A DNA stretch of 64,000 nucleotides from Cellulosimicrobium sp. Marseille-Q4280 (lineage in GTDB: Bacteria; Actinomycetota; Actinomycetes; Actinomycetales; Cellulomonadaceae). The stretch spans positions 365,569-429,568 of the forward strand of contig NZ_CALPBY010000005.1 in NCBI RefSeq assembly GCF_943181405.1, read 5' to 3'. Below, piece by piece: positions 1 through 8,349 of the stretch (the first letter of the stretch is position 1; each line of letters starts with the position of its first letter). The notes under the pieces are model-generated. The model was not told where the DNA came from and did no database searches. It saw only the letters and a program-made list of their open reading frames with translations. The position numbers were made by a program, and so were the translations under genes.

Positions 1-840
1 GCACTCGCCGACGCTCCTGCGCCCGCCGAGGGCGAGGTGGACGACCGCTCGGCCCTGGGCAACGGTGTCGTCCGCCTGCGCACCGTCCACCGGCAGGAGA
101 GCGGCTCGGCGATCCTTCCGCTCGCCGAGGCGATCCGGCGCGGGGAGGCGGACACGGTCCTCGAGCTGCTGCGCGCGGGCGACGCCTCCGTGGAGTTCTT
201 CGAGTCCCCCGACGGCGAGCCGGACGACGCCGCGCTCTCCGCCGTCCGGGCCGACGCCGTCGCCGCCGGCACACGGCTGGTCGCCGCGGCGCGCGACGGT
301 GACCCCACCGGCGCCCTCTCGGCGCTGGCGCAGCACCGCGTCATGGTCGCGCACCGCCGGGGACCCGCCGGCCGCACCCGCTGGGCGGCGCAGGTCGAGG
401 CGTGGGTCGAGGAGGCCACCGAGCGTCCCGCGACGGACACGCCGTGGGTCGCCGGCCGGCCGCTTCTCGTCACGACCAACGCCCCGGACGTCGGCCTCTA
501 CAACGGCGACACCGGCGTCCTCGTCGCCGACGGGGACGGCGTCGTGGCGGTGTTCGGCGACCCGGGCGCCCCCGTGCGCGTCCGCACCCATCGCCTGCCC
601 CCGGTCGAGAGCGTGCACGCGATGACCGTCCACCGCGCGCAGGGCAGCCAGTTCCGCCGCGTCACGCTCCTCCTGCCGCCCGAGACCTCGCCGCTGCTCA
701 CGCGCGAGCTGCTCTACACGGCGGTCACCCGCGCCCAGGACGCCGTGCGCGTGGTGGGGAGCGAGGCCGCGGTGCGGGCCGCCGTCGGGCACGCGGTGCG
801 CCGGGCGAGCGGGCTGCGGGAGCCGCTCGGGACCGGCTGA
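1..840 (+). CDS. recD: RecD-like DNA helicase (exodeoxyribonuclease V alpha subunit), C-terminal part, 5' end outside the window
   Basis: The reading frame is already open at base 1 and runs to TGA at 838-840, so only about 279 C-terminal residues are present. The sequence shows the two last superfamily-1 helicase motifs: MTVHRAQGSQF (motif V, UvrD_C_2-like) and ELLYTAVTRAQ (motif VI, with its arginine). A segment rich in G and D (TTNAPDVGLYNGDTGVL) is typical of the RecD/TraA SH3-like insertion. RecD proteins act in RecBCD end-processing and double-strand break repair. The Walker A half and any recB/recC partners lie outside, so a RecD2-type stand-alone helicase cannot be excluded. Confidence 0.85.
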   Translation, partial: ALADAPAPAEGEVDDRSALGNGVVRLRTVHRQESGSAILPLAEAIRRGEADTVLELLRAGDASVEFFESPDGEPDDAALSAVRADAVAAGTRLVAAARDGDPTGALSALAQHRVMVAHRRGPAGRTRWAAQVEAWVEEATERPATDTPWVAGRPLLVTTNAPDVGLYNGDTGVLVADGDGVVAVFGDPGAPVRVRTHRLPPVESVHAMTVHRAQGSQFRRVTLLLPPETSPLLTRELLYTAVTRAQDAVRVVGSEAAVRAAVGHAVRRASGLREPLGTG

Positions 841-931
841 AAGCCCTGGAGCGTGGGTCGCGTGCGTGCGACGATGCAGCGTCGTCCGAGGACGTGCCCG
901 TCCCTGACCCTCGGCTCCCTCTGGAGGTCCC

Positions 932-1339
932 GTGCCGAAGAACGTCACCCTCATCCGTTCACGCGAGCTGTCCGACGTCGCCGAGTACGCCTACGCCGCC
1001 ACCGTCGCGGCCGACGCGAGGCTGGTCTTCCTCGCCGGCTCGTGCCCGCTCGACGCGGACGGACGGACCGTCGCGCCCGGCGACCACGCCGGCCAGGCCG
1101 CGCGCTGCGTCGAGAACATGGTCGTCGCGCTCGCGGCGGCCGGCGCCACCCTCGAGGACGTCGTGAGCACGCGGGTCCTCGTCGCGTCGTCGCGGCAGGC
1201 CGACCTCGTCGCCGCGTGGGAGGTCGTGCGCGACGCGTTCGGCGACCACGACGTCCCGAGCACGCTGCTCGGCGTCACGGTGCTCGGCTACGACGACCAG
1301 CTCGTCGAGGTCGAGGCGGTCGCGGCCGTCCGGGACTGA
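932..1339 (+). CDS. RidA/YjgF/UK114 family protein
   Basis: A 135-residue protein of the size of the RidA (YjgF) family, trimeric enamine/imine deaminases that remove reactive 2-aminoacrylate-type intermediates. Family-like stretches include FLAGSCPLDADG near the N-terminus, the QAARCVENMVVALAAAGATLEDVV helix region, and a VEVEAVAAV C-terminal strand. The GTG start is supported by GGAGG at 923-927, four bases upstream. It lies alone on the plus strand between recD and a convergent gene. Family membership is clear; the exact substrate is not, and the catalytic arginine of true RidA was not confirmed by eye. Confidence 0.8.
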   Translation: MPKNVTLIRSRELSDVAEYAYAATVAADARLVFLAGSCPLDADGRTVAPGDHAGQAARCVENMVVALAAAGATLEDVVSTRVLVASSRQADLVAAWEVVRDAFGDHDVPSTLLGVTVLGYDDQLVEVEAVAAVRD

Positions 1340-1390
1340 CGCACGCGGACGTCCGCCGGCATCATCGAGCCGCGAGACCGGGCCACCTCG

Positions 1391-1747
1391 TCACACGAAG
1401 CCCGGGTACTCCCACGGCTCGACGTCGAACAGCGCACGCGACGCCGGGTTGCCCTGGACGAGCGCGTCCACCACGTGCTGGTGCAGCACCTCGGCGCCGC
1501 TGCGCGTGAACGACGAGCTGAAGAGGCCACCGGGCTCGACGCGCGTCGAGTACATGAGCGGCATGCGGCCCTCGGACCGGTCGTAGCCGACCCAGCGCGT
1601 GAACACCGACCAGCCCGCGACCACGTCCAGCCCGACGACCGACCGGTCGTCCCCGCGCAGCTCGTGCCAGGTCTGCTCGTCGATCGGCATGCCGTCGAAG
1701 TCGTAGTACAGCACCACGTCGGCGTGGAAGTTGATCTCGTCGTCCAC
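1391..1747 (-). CDS. hypothetical protein, 118 residues
   Basis: I do not recognise a named family. The protein is small, soluble-looking and acidic, with aromatic-rich segments (VVLYYDFDGMPI, WSVFTRWVGYD) and a C-terminus WEYPGFV. No signal peptide or membrane helix is visible. I chose the GTG start at 1747 because GAGGGGAG lies six bases upstream and because the frame upstream is only the open shadow of the gene for the luciferase-like protein. It is convergent with the RidA gene (about 50 bp between stops) and divergent from the oxidoreductase at 1925. Confidence 0.6.
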   Translation of the reverse strand: MDDEINFHADVVLYYDFDGMPIDEQTWHELRGDDRSVVGLDVVAGWSVFTRWVGYDRSEGRMPLMYSTRVEPGGLFSSSFTRSGAEVLHQHVVDALVQGNPASRALFDVEPWEYPGFV

Positions 1748-1924
1748 GGCCGCTCCCCTCGCCCCAGGGTCGTCGTCCCCCAATACGGTCGCCACGTCGT
1801 CGCGACCACCGCACCGCCTTGTGCAGCCGATGATGCCGCTCCCGGTCCGATACCGCCATCCGGCGCGCGCACCGCCGGAGGACGGCGGGAATGCGCGTCC
1901 GGTGCGCCGGGGTTGTCCCTCGTG

Positions 1925-2995
1925 ATGAGCACCTCGCCCGACGCCGCGGCGTCCCCCAGCCCTCGCCTGTCCGTCCTCGACCTCGTGCCCGTGCGCACGG
2001 GCCAGACGAGCCCCCAGGCGGTCCACGCCTCCCTCGACCTCGTCCGTCTCGCGGACCGGCTCGGGCTCGAGCGCTACTGGTTCGCCGAGCACCACAACAT
2101 GGCCGCGGTCGCGGCGTCGACGCCCCCGGTGATGATCGCGGCGGCCGCGTCGGTGACGGAGCGGATCCGGGTCGGCTCGGGCGGCGTCATGCTGCCGAAC
2201 CACGCGCCGCTCGTCGTCGCGGAGCAGTTCGCGGCGCTCGAGGCGATCGCCCCGGGGCGCGTGGACCTGGGGCTCGGGCGCGCGCCGGGCTCGGACCCGG
2301 TCGTGACCCAGCTCCTGCGCATCACCGGACCGACGGCCGACGTCGACCGCTTCCCGCAGCACGTGACGGACATCCTCGCCCTCATGAGCCCGCAGGGCGC
2401 GCAGCTCCGGCTCACGAGCGGCCAGGTGTACGACGTCCACGCGACCCCGGCCGCCGAGAGCACGCCCACCGTCTGGCTCCTCGGGTCGAGCGACTACTCG
2501 GCCCGGCTCGCCGCCGAGCTCGGCCTGCCGTACGTGTTCGCGAACCACTTCTCGGGCCAGGGGATCGACGAGGTCCTCGCGCTCTACCGCGAGGGCTACC
2601 GCGCGAGCGAGGCCCACCCGGAGCCGCGCACGTTCCTCACCGCGAACGTCGTCGTCGCCGAGACCGCGGAGGAGGCCCACGCCCGCGCGCTGCCGCAGCT
2701 GCGGATGATGGCGCGCCTGCGGTCCGGTCAGGCGCTCTCGGCGCTGGAGACCGTCGAGGAGGCGCAGGCCACGCCGCTCGACGCGCTGTCCGAGCAGACC
2801 ATCGAGGCGATGCGGTCGCGCTGGATCATCGGGACGCCCGACGACGCAGCGGCGGAGCTTCGCCGGCTCGCCGACCGGCACAGCGTGGACGAGGTCATGG
2901 TCGTCCCCGTCGCGGCGTCGCGCGCGGACGAGCCGCTCGACGCGACCCCGGGCCGCACCCGCACGCTCGAGCTCCTCGTCGGTGCCCTCGGGTAG
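1925..2995 (+). CDS. LLM class flavin-dependent oxidoreductase (luciferase family, group 1)
   Basis: A 356-residue TIM-barrel luciferase-like monooxygenase. The N-terminus has the pattern of the MsnO8/group 1 subfamily: LSVLDLVPVRTG, then RYWFAEHHNM, STPPVMIAAAASVTERIRVGSGGVMLPNH, and GRVDLGLGRAPGSDP. These proteins use reduced flavin (FMN) to oxidise organic substrates; the natural substrate of this subgroup is usually unknown. The ATG at 1925 is preceded directly by an in-frame GTG (1922), so the start is uncertain by one codon. The stop TAG at 2993-2995 is also the first half of the likely -10 box of the next gene. Confidence 0.85.
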   Translation: MSTSPDAAASPSPRLSVLDLVPVRTGQTSPQAVHASLDLVRLADRLGLERYWFAEHHNMAAVAASTPPVMIAAAASVTERIRVGSGGVMLPNHAPLVVAEQFAALEAIAPGRVDLGLGRAPGSDPVVTQLLRITGPTADVDRFPQHVTDILALMSPQGAQLRLTSGQVYDVHATPAAESTPTVWLLGSSDYSARLAAELGLPYVFANHFSGQGIDEVLALYREGYRASEAHPEPRTFLTANVVVAETAEEAHARALPQLRMMARLRSGQALSALETVEEAQATPLDALSEQTIEAMRSRWIIGTPDDAAAELRRLADRHSVDEVMVVPVAASRADEPLDATPGRTRTLELLVGALG

Positions 2996-2998
2996 CGT
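2993..2998 (+). promoter_or_regulatory. -10 box of a leaderless promoter for the gene at 3006
   Basis: TAGCGT followed by seven bases and then ATG. No ribosome-binding site lies between, so the transcript probably starts at or beside the start codon. The stop codon of the upstream gene is the TAG inside this box. Confidence 0.45.
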
Positions 2999-3005
2999 CG
3001 CCGCC

Positions 3006-3494
3006 ATGACGACGAAGCTCGACGACGCGTCCTGGCACTCCGACGGCGAGGGGTTCCCGCCCGAGGCCGGCCCCGAGGCGGGAGCCACGCACATCGGGGT
3101 GTTCCTCGCGTGGGCCGTGCTCGGCGGGCACGTCTCCGACGACCTGGAGGAAGAGTCCGCCGAGGAGCTCGCCGCGCTGCGCGCCCGCGAGCTCACCGGT
3201 GGCCGGTTCGTCCACGAGTCGTGCGACGGGAAGCTCGTCACCGACGACCTCGCCCCCGACGCCACCGCGTTCGCCCTCGCGTACTACGCCGGGGACGACG
3301 AGGACGAGGACGACGGCGGCCTCTACCTCGAGGACTACGTGGACTCCGTCAGCCCGGGCGACGGCGAGCCCGAGGACGTCTACCGCGTGCCGGACACGTG
3401 GGAGACGTACGACCTCGTCGGCCCGCTGATCGACGCGCGGTTCTCGCAGTGGCAGGACGAGGGCCGGCCTGCTGTCCTGCGTCAGCGGTCCTGA
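3006..3494 (+). CDS. hypothetical acidic protein, 162 residues
   Basis: A small cytoplasmic protein, strongly acidic, with a DDEDEDDGGLYLEDYVD stretch near residues 98-115. The beginning (DDASWHSDGEGFPPE...THIGVFLAWAVLGGHVS) and the end (FSQWQDEGRP) recall a family of uncharacterised proteins found widely in actinobacteria and proteobacteria, but I cannot name it with certainty. No signal peptide or membrane segment is visible. The ATG sits seven bases after a TAGCGT box, which fits leaderless expression independent of the upstream oxidoreductase. Confidence 0.65.
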   Translation: MTTKLDDASWHSDGEGFPPEAGPEAGATHIGVFLAWAVLGGHVSDDLEEESAEELAALRARELTGGRFVHESCDGKLVTDDLAPDATAFALAYYAGDDEDEDDGGLYLEDYVDSVSPGDGEPEDVYRVPDTWETYDLVGPLIDARFSQWQDEGRPAVLRQRS

Positions 3495-3537
3495 CCGGGC
3501 GTCGTCACTCTGCCGCCCTTCCTCGCCGATCGGTGAT

Positions 3538-3557
3538 GGACTAGCCTGACTTAGTCC
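3538..3557. promoter_or_regulatory. candidate operator of the toxin-antitoxin pair
   Basis: Inverted repeat GGACTA (3538-3543) and TAGTCC (3552-3557), eight bases apart, 35 bp before the antitoxin start. Antitoxin/toxin complexes usually bind such palindromes at their own promoter. The match is short, so this is tentative. Confidence 0.35.
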
Positions 3558-3592
3558 GCCTGGTCCAGTCCCGTTCTCGGCGCGGAGGCACC

Positions 3593-3835
3593 ATGAAGAC
3601 CGTCAATGTCCACGAGGCGAAGACCCACCTGTCGCGCCTGCTCGCCGAGGTCGAGGCAGGCGAGGAGATCGTCATCGCCCGCGCCGGGAGACCGGTGGCC
3701 CGCCTCACGGCGGCTTCGCCCGCCACACCTGCGGAACGGCGGCTCGGGTTCTTCCGGGGCCGCACCACGGTCCCTGACGACTTCGACACGTGGGGGCAGG
3801 ACGAGATCGTCGCGATGTTCGAGGGGACCGAGTGA
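3593..3835 (+). CDS. type II toxin-antitoxin system antitoxin, Phd/YefM (VapB-like) family
   Basis: An 80-residue protein opening with MKTVNVHEAKTHLSRLLAEVEAGEEIVIARAGRPVARL, the classic Phd/YefM antitoxin fold in which this N-terminal half dimerises and binds DNA. The C-terminal half (RGRTTVPDDFDTWGQDEIVAMFEG) matches the toxin-neutralising tail found in VapB antitoxins paired with PIN toxins. Its stop codon overlaps the start of the toxin gene (GTGA at 3832-3835), which indicates translational coupling. It would repress its own promoter together with the toxin. Confidence 0.9.
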   Translation: MKTVNVHEAKTHLSRLLAEVEAGEEIVIARAGRPVARLTAASPATPAERRLGFFRGRTTVPDDFDTWGQDEIVAMFEGTE

Positions 3836-4218
3836 GGATCCTGCTGGACACGCATCTGCTGCTGTGGGCGGGCGACGAGGTAGACCGCCTGCCACGCGGG
3901 GCTCGCGACCTTCTGGCCGACCCGGACGTCGAGCCGTGGTTCAGCGCGGCCAGCATCTGGGAGATCAGCATCAAGCACGCCCGGAGACGGGCGGACTTCA
4001 GCGTCGAGCCCGGCCCTTTCCGTCAGGCACTCCTCGGAGCAGGCTTCGTCGAGCTCGCCGTGACGGGTGCCCACGCCGCCGCCGTCGCCGCACTCCCACC
4101 GGTCCACCGCGACCCGATCGACCGGTTGCTCGTCGCACAGGCGGTCAGCGAAGGCGTCCAGCTCCTGACGCACGACGCCGTTCTCGGCCGTTACCCCGGC
4201 CCGATCCGGGTCGTCTGA
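3832..4218 (+). CDS. PIN-domain ribonuclease toxin, VapC-like
   Basis: A 128-residue PIN-domain protein. The metal-binding acidic residues expected for the fold are visible: D6 (LLDTH), E44 (ASIWEISIK), D94/D97 (HRDPIDRLLVAQA) and D115 (LTHDAVLG). VapC toxins cleave RNA, often tRNA or rRNA, when the labile antitoxin is lost. The GTG start at 3832 lies inside the antitoxin stop, giving a four-base overlap. All catalytic positions are intact, so it should be active. The next gene starts two bases after its stop codon and may be co-transcribed, although its function seems unrelated. Confidence 0.9.
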   Translation: MRILLDTHLLLWAGDEVDRLPRGARDLLADPDVEPWFSAASIWEISIKHARRRADFSVEPGPFRQALLGAGFVELAVTGAHAAAVAALPPVHRDPIDRLLVAQAVSEGVQLLTHDAVLGRYPGPIRVV

Positions 4219-4219
4219 G

Positions 4220-5155
4220 ATGACCGCACCCCGACGCGTCACCCGGATCGCCTCCGCCGTGCGCGCCGACAACCCTGGACCCATGACGCTCGACGGCACG
4301 CGCTCGTACGTCCTGCGCGCGCCCGGTGCCGACGCGTGCGTCGTCGTGGACCCTGGGCCCGACGACACGACTCACCTCGACGCGCTCGCCGCGGCCGGGC
4401 CGGTCGCCCTCGTGCTCGTCACGCACCGCCACGCCGACCACACCGCGGGGTCGGCCCGCCTGCACGCCCTCACGGGCGCGCCGGTCCGCGCGGCCGACCC
4501 GGTGCACTGCCACGGAGGCCGGCCGCTCGTCGACGGCGAGACGATCGACGTCGCCGGTGTGCGCATCGCCGTGCTCGCCACGCCGGGTCACACCGCGGAC
4601 TCCGTCTGCCTGGTCCTGCCCGACGACGGCCCGGTCATCACCGAGGCCGAGGCACCCGGGCACGACGCACGCGCGGACGCGGCCACCGAGGCCGGGGCAC
4701 GGTCGGGCACGGTGCTCACGGGTGCCACGGTCCTCACGGGTGACACGATCCTCGGGCAGGGCACGACCGTCATCGCCGAGCCGGACGGGTCGCTCGGCCG
4801 CTACCTCGCGAGCCTGGACCGGCTGGGCGCGCTCGTCGTGCACCGGCGCGTCATCGGGCTCCCGGGTCACGGCCCGGTGATCGACGACCTCGGTGAGCGG
4901 GTGCGCGCGTACCGGGCCCACCGGCTCGAACGGCTCGCGCAGGTGCGGGCCGCGCTCGCGACGCTCGGCCTCGCGCCGGGCGACGAGTTCGCGGCCGAGC
5001 GCGTGACCGCGCACGTCTACGCGGACGTCGACCCGTCCGTGCTCGGAGCGGCCCGGCAGAGCGTCCTGGCGCAGCTCGCGTTCCTCGCCGAGGTGGACCG
5101 GCGCGCACGCCCACCGCGCCGCGGGCCGTCGGGAGTGCGGCAGCGCGACACCTGA
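4220..5155 (+). CDS. metallo-beta-lactamase fold hydrolase
   Basis: A 311-residue MBL-fold enzyme. The zinc motif THRHADHTAGS gives H69, H71, D73 and H74, and further ligands are provided by the GHT (ATPGHTADS) and GHGPVI segments. The order of elements (N-terminal NPGPMTLDGTRSYVL, C-terminal winged-helix-like tail with RAYRAHRLERLAQVRAAL) resembles the LACTB2/beta-lactamase-2-like subfamily, whose members are nucleases or thioesterases. Between the motifs there is a Gly/Thr-rich insertion (about residues 140-175). It begins two bases after the toxin gene ends. Confidence 0.8.
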   Translation: MTAPRRVTRIASAVRADNPGPMTLDGTRSYVLRAPGADACVVVDPGPDDTTHLDALAAAGPVALVLVTHRHADHTAGSARLHALTGAPVRAADPVHCHGGRPLVDGETIDVAGVRIAVLATPGHTADSVCLVLPDDGPVITEAEAPGHDARADAATEAGARSGTVLTGATVLTGDTILGQGTTVIAEPDGSLGRYLASLDRLGALVVHRRVIGLPGHGPVIDDLGERVRAYRAHRLERLAQVRAALATLGLAPGDEFAAERVTAHVYADVDPSVLGAARQSVLAQLAFLAEVDRRARPPRRGPSGVRQRDT

Positions 5156-5184
5156 GTGTCCGAGGCGCGCGGCACGATGGGGGC

Positions 5185-6066
5185 ATGACGACACCTCGGC
5201 TCGGCATCGCCTACGTCCCCACGCACCCTCCGGAGACGCTGCGCGCGCTCGCGACGGGCGCGGAGGCCACCGGACTCGACGACCTGTGGGTGTGGGAGGA
5301 CTGCTTCAAGCAGAGCGGTCTCGCGTCCGCGGCGGCGGCACTCGCCTGGACGAACCACGTTCGCGTCGGGCTCGGGCTCATGCCGGCGCCCCTGCGGAGT
5401 ACGGCGATCACCGCGATGGAGGTCGCGAACCTCGGGCGCATGTTCCCCGGGCGGTTCGTCGCGGGCGTCGGGCACGGCGTCCAGGAGTGGATGGGGCAGG
5501 CGGGCGTCCGGGTGTCGTCGCCGCTGACGCTCCTGCGCGAGCACACCGTCGCCCTGCGCGCCCTGCTCGCGGGCGAGGAGGTCACGACGTCGGGCCGGTA
5601 CGTGACGCTGGACCGCGTGCGTCTCGACTGGCCGCCGACCGAGCCGGTCCCGCTGTGGCTCGGCGGAGTCGGTCCGCGGTCGGTCGCGCTCGCGGGCGAG
5701 CTCGGCGACGGACTGATCCTCGCCAACGCGTTCACGCCCGCCGAGGTCCGCGAGACGGTGGACGCCGTCCGGGCTGCGGCGCGAGACGCGGGGCGCCCGG
5801 ACCCTGACGTGCACGCGACCCTCATCGCGGCGACGGGATCCGGCGCGCAGGAGCGGGTCGACCGCGAGGTGCCGACGTGGGGCCGGGAGGCAGGGATCGG
5901 CATCGGGGCGGGCGGCGACGCGCGCGCGATCGCCGACGGCGTGCTCGCCCTCGCGGGCGCCGGGGCGACCGCCGTCGCGGTGCAGCCCACCGCCGACGAA
6001 CCGGACCTCGACGCGTTCGTCCGGTTCCTCGGCGAGGAGGTCCGGCCGCTCGTCGTCGCGGGCTGA
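5185..6066 (+). CDS. LLM class flavin/F420-dependent oxidoreductase
   Basis: A 293-residue luciferase-like TIM barrel. Visible hallmarks are LGIAYVPTHPPETLRALATGAEATGLDDLWVWED at the N-terminus, GLGLMPAPLRSTAITAMEVANLGRMFPGRFVAGVGHG in the barrel core, and VPLWLGGVGPRSVALAGELGDGLILAN. The last pattern is common in F420-dependent actinobacterial enzymes, but the cofactor (F420 or FMN) cannot be settled from the sequence. It is only distantly similar to the oxidoreductase at 1925. The ATG is preceded by a GGGGGC run. It is convergent with the small membrane protein at 6080. Confidence 0.8.
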   Translation: MTTPRLGIAYVPTHPPETLRALATGAEATGLDDLWVWEDCFKQSGLASAAAALAWTNHVRVGLGLMPAPLRSTAITAMEVANLGRMFPGRFVAGVGHGVQEWMGQAGVRVSSPLTLLREHTVALRALLAGEEVTTSGRYVTLDRVRLDWPPTEPVPLWLGGVGPRSVALAGELGDGLILANAFTPAEVRETVDAVRAAARDAGRPDPDVHATLIAATGSGAQERVDREVPTWGREAGIGIGAGGDARAIADGVLALAGAGATAVAVQPTADEPDLDAFVRFLGEEVRPLVVAG

Positions 6067-6079
6067 GGACCGGCTGGCC

Positions 6080-6373
6080 TCAGCGTCCGGTGTGCGCCAG
6101 TGCCCGACGCCGCTCGCGCACCCCGTGCACGACGGCGGCCGTCGCGCACACGAGCGCCACCAGGGCGACGGCGAGGAGGAGACGCGAGGGGAAGGCGGCG
6201 TAGAGGTCGGTCACCTCGGCCACCGGGATGCCCCAGTCCGTCACGATCTCCCGGGCCTCGGTCGCGAGACCCCCGACACGACCCGGAACGAGCGCGACGG
6301 CTCCGAGGACCCAGCCGAGCAGCTCCCCGAGCAGTGCGGGCACGGAGTAGGCACTGGTCAGAGAGGGGATCAC
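6080..6373 (-). CDS. small hypothetical membrane protein
   Basis: About 97 residues with two hydrophobic segments, one near the N-terminus (VPALLGELLGWVLGAVALV) and one near the C-terminus (LLLAVALVALVCATAAVVHGV) followed by a basic tail (RERRRALAHTGR). I do not recognise a family. Two GTG starts are possible, 6382 and 6373. I prefer 6373 because a TAGGGT hexamer (6381-6386 on the minus strand) then ends seven bases before it, the leaderless arrangement repeated elsewhere in this window. Confidence 0.5.
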   Translation of the reverse strand: MIPSLTSAYSVPALLGELLGWVLGAVALVPGRVGGLATEAREIVTDWGIPVAEVTDLYAAFPSRLLLAVALVALVCATAAVVHGVRERRRALAHTGR

Positions 6374-6380
6374 GCGGCCC

Positions 6381-6386
6381 ACCCTA
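6381..6386 (-). promoter_or_regulatory. -10 box of a leaderless promoter for the gene ending at 6080
   Basis: TAGGGT on the minus strand, seven bases before the GTG at 6373. It argues for that start rather than the GTG at 6382, which would lie within the box. Confidence 0.35.
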
Positions 6387-6463
6387 TCGGCTCACCGGAG
6401 GACGAACCAGGGCAAAGCTCCGCCCGCACGCGCCCGTTCGCGACGGACTTCACGGGCGGACGA

Positions 6464-7630
6464 TCAGTGCAGCGTCATGGCGAAGCACAGCGCGATGCCG
6501 TTGTCACCGCGGTCGAACGGCGGGTAGGGCAGCACGGCGCGGAAGCCGAGGGATCGGTAGAGCGTGATCGCGCTCGGCTGCCGGATGCCGGTCTCCAGGA
6601 GCAGCGCCGTCGCACCACGACGGCGCGCCTCGCGCTCGACCTCCGCCATGAGCAGCCGGGCGACACCGGCACCACGAGCCGACTCGCGGACGAAGACCTT
6701 CTTCACCTCGAGCGCCTCCGCGTGGCGGTCGGGCGCACCGGCCGTCGCGCGCTGCAGCGACGCGCAGCCGAGCGGTTCGTCGCCGCGCCAGGCGACGAAC
6801 GTCGCGACGGAAGCGGCGCCGAGACGGGCGTCCACGGCGTCGAACCCGCCCGCGGCCTCCAGCCCGGCGAACAGCTCCGGGTAGAGGACCGCCGACGACG
6901 TGTCGTGCATCTCGCGGCGCAGCGCGGACGCCTCGGGGTCGTCCCACGGCACCGCTCGCACCTCGATCCCGGCGCGCTCATCCGGGCCGGCAGCACGTCG
7001 GTCGTACCCACCGCTGCCGAGGCCTCGCGGTCCGAGCGTTCCGGTGCGCGCGACGTCACGAGACGACCGCCGTCGCGCCGTGGCCCCGTCACCGTCCGCC
7101 GCTCCGTCGAGGTCGAGCGCGAAGCACCGGGAGAGCGGGTCACCGGCGTAGTGGCCGTAGGACTCGGTCGGGAGGTAGCCGAGGTCGAGGTAGAGGTCGA
7201 TCGACTCCGGCTGCCGCGTGCCGGTCTCGAGCACGAGGCGCCGCAGGCCGAGCGCGGCGGCGTGCTCGTGCACTGCACCCATCGCGGTCCGTGCGTGCCC
7301 GCGCCCCCGGTGCTGGGGCAGGACGAAGAGGCGCTTCACCTCGCCGGTCGACGGCGCGTGGTGTCCGCCGCGACCATCGGGCGTCCCGGAGACGTCGCGC
7401 AGCGCGACGCACGCCACGGGCTCCGTCCCGTCACGCACGACGAGCGCCGCGAGGAGCTCCGCTGCGTCGAAGGCACCGCTGTCGGGCTCGCCGTAGCGTT
7501 CCGCGAGCTCGGCCTGCTGGCGCGCGAACAGGGCGAGCGCGTCGGCGTCGTCCCCGGGTACCGGGACCACGGTGACACCCGCCGACCCGACGGCCGACGC
7601 GCCGTCGGCCGTGCGAGCGACGACGCTCAC
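6464..7630 (-). CDS. protein with two tandem GNAT N-acetyltransferase domains
   Basis: A 388-residue protein with two complete GNAT domains. The first carries [15 protein letters not shown] and [21 protein letters not shown]; the second carries [19 protein letters not shown] and [21 protein letters not shown]. Each has the R/Q-x-x-G-x-G/A acetyl-CoA loop. A basic linker of about 45 residues ([17 protein letters not shown]...) separates them. The substrate is unknown. The GTG start (7630) overlaps the purQ stop by four bases (GTGA), so it is translated as the last gene of the purS-purQ operon. The near-identical motif layout suggests internal duplication. Confidence 0.8.
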   Translation of the reverse strand: MSVVARTADGASAVGSAGVTVVPVPGDDADALALFARQQAELAERYGEPDSGAFDAAELLAALVVRDGTEPVACVALRDVSGTPDGRGGHHAPSTGEVKRLFVLPQHRGRGHARTAMGAVHEHAAALGLRRLVLETGTRQPESIDLYLDLGYLPTESYGHYAGDPLSRCFALDLDGAADGDGATARRRSSRDVARTGTLGPRGLGSGGYDRRAAGPDERAGIEVRAVPWDDPEASALRREMHDTSSAVLYPELFAGLEAAGGFDAVDARLGAASVATFVAWRGDEPLGCASLQRATAGAPDRHAEALEVKKVFVRESARGAGVARLLMAEVEREARRRGATALLLETGIRQPSAITLYRSLGFRAVLPYPPFDRGDNGIALCFAMTLH

Positions 7631-8349
7631 GCGTGGACGAGCGCGCTCAGCACCGAGGTGAAGAAGCCGAGCCCGTCCGTGCCCGCGCGCGGGCCGGCCT
7701 CCGAGGCCGGACCGAAGCCGGCCTCGACGGCGTGCTCCGGGTGCGGCATGAGACCCACCACGTTGCCTGCGGCGTTCGAGATGCCCGCGATGTTGCGGCG
7801 CGAACCGTTCGGGTTCCAGCCGTCGTAGCGGAACACGACGCGACCCTCGGCCTCGAGCTCGTCGAGCGTGCGGTCGTCGGCGACGAACTGCCCGTCCTGG
7901 TTCTTCAGCGGGATCGTGATGCGCTGGCCGGCGGAGTAGTCGCGCGTCCACGCGGTGTCCGCGTTCTCGACGACGAGGACCTGCTCGCGGCAGACGAAGT
8001 GCAGGTGGTCGTTCTTGATCATCGAACCCGGCAGCAGGTGGGCCTCGGTGAGGACCTGGAAGCCGTTGCAGATGCCGAGCACCGGGAGCCCGCCCTGCGC
8101 GGCGTCCACGAGGGTCTCCATCACGGGCGCGAAGCGGCTGATCGCCCCGGCACGCAGGTAGTCGCCGTAGGAGAAGCCGCCCGGGAGGACGACCGCGTCG
8201 ACGTCGTGCAGGTCGGCGTCCGCGTGCCAGAGCGCGACGGGCTCGCCGCCGGCGAGGCGGACGGCGCGCGCCGCGTCGCGGTCGTCGAGCGTGCCGGGGA
8301 AGGTGACGACGCCGACCCGCGCCGTCGCGAGGGAGGTGGCCCCGGTCAT
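7627..8349 (-). CDS. purQ: phosphoribosylformylglycinamidine synthase, glutaminase subunit PurQ
   Basis: A 240-residue class I glutamine amidotransferase that supplies ammonia to PurL for step 4 of purine synthesis (FGAR to FGAM). The nucleophile C94 lies in [11 protein letters not shown], and the other two members of the catalytic triad are H203 and E205 in [23 protein letters not shown] is a PurQ signature. The ATG at 8349 overlaps the purS stop by one base (TGATG). PurL is not in the window. Confidence 0.95.
   Translation of the reverse strand: MTGATSLATARVGVVTFPGTLDDRDAARAVRLAGGEPVALWHADADLHDVDAVVLPGGFSYGDYLRAGAISRFAPVMETLVDAAQGGLPVLGICNGFQVLTEAHLLPGSMIKNDHLHFVCREQVLVVENADTAWTRDYSAGQRITIPLKNQDGQFVADDRTLDELEAEGRVVFRYDGWNPNGSRRNIAGISNAAGNVVGLMPHPEHAVEAGFGPASEAGPRAGTDGLGFFTSVLSALVHA

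Noticed and set aside
3538-3557. Inverted repeat as an attachment site for an integrated element
   Set aside because: No integrase, no second copy and no change in base composition nearby; an operator is the simpler reading.
5017-5814. Long minus-strand open frame opposite the MBL and luciferase-like genes
   Set aside because: Arg/Val-rich shadow with no family pattern, opposite two clear plus-strand genes; in such GC-rich DNA all frames tend to be open.
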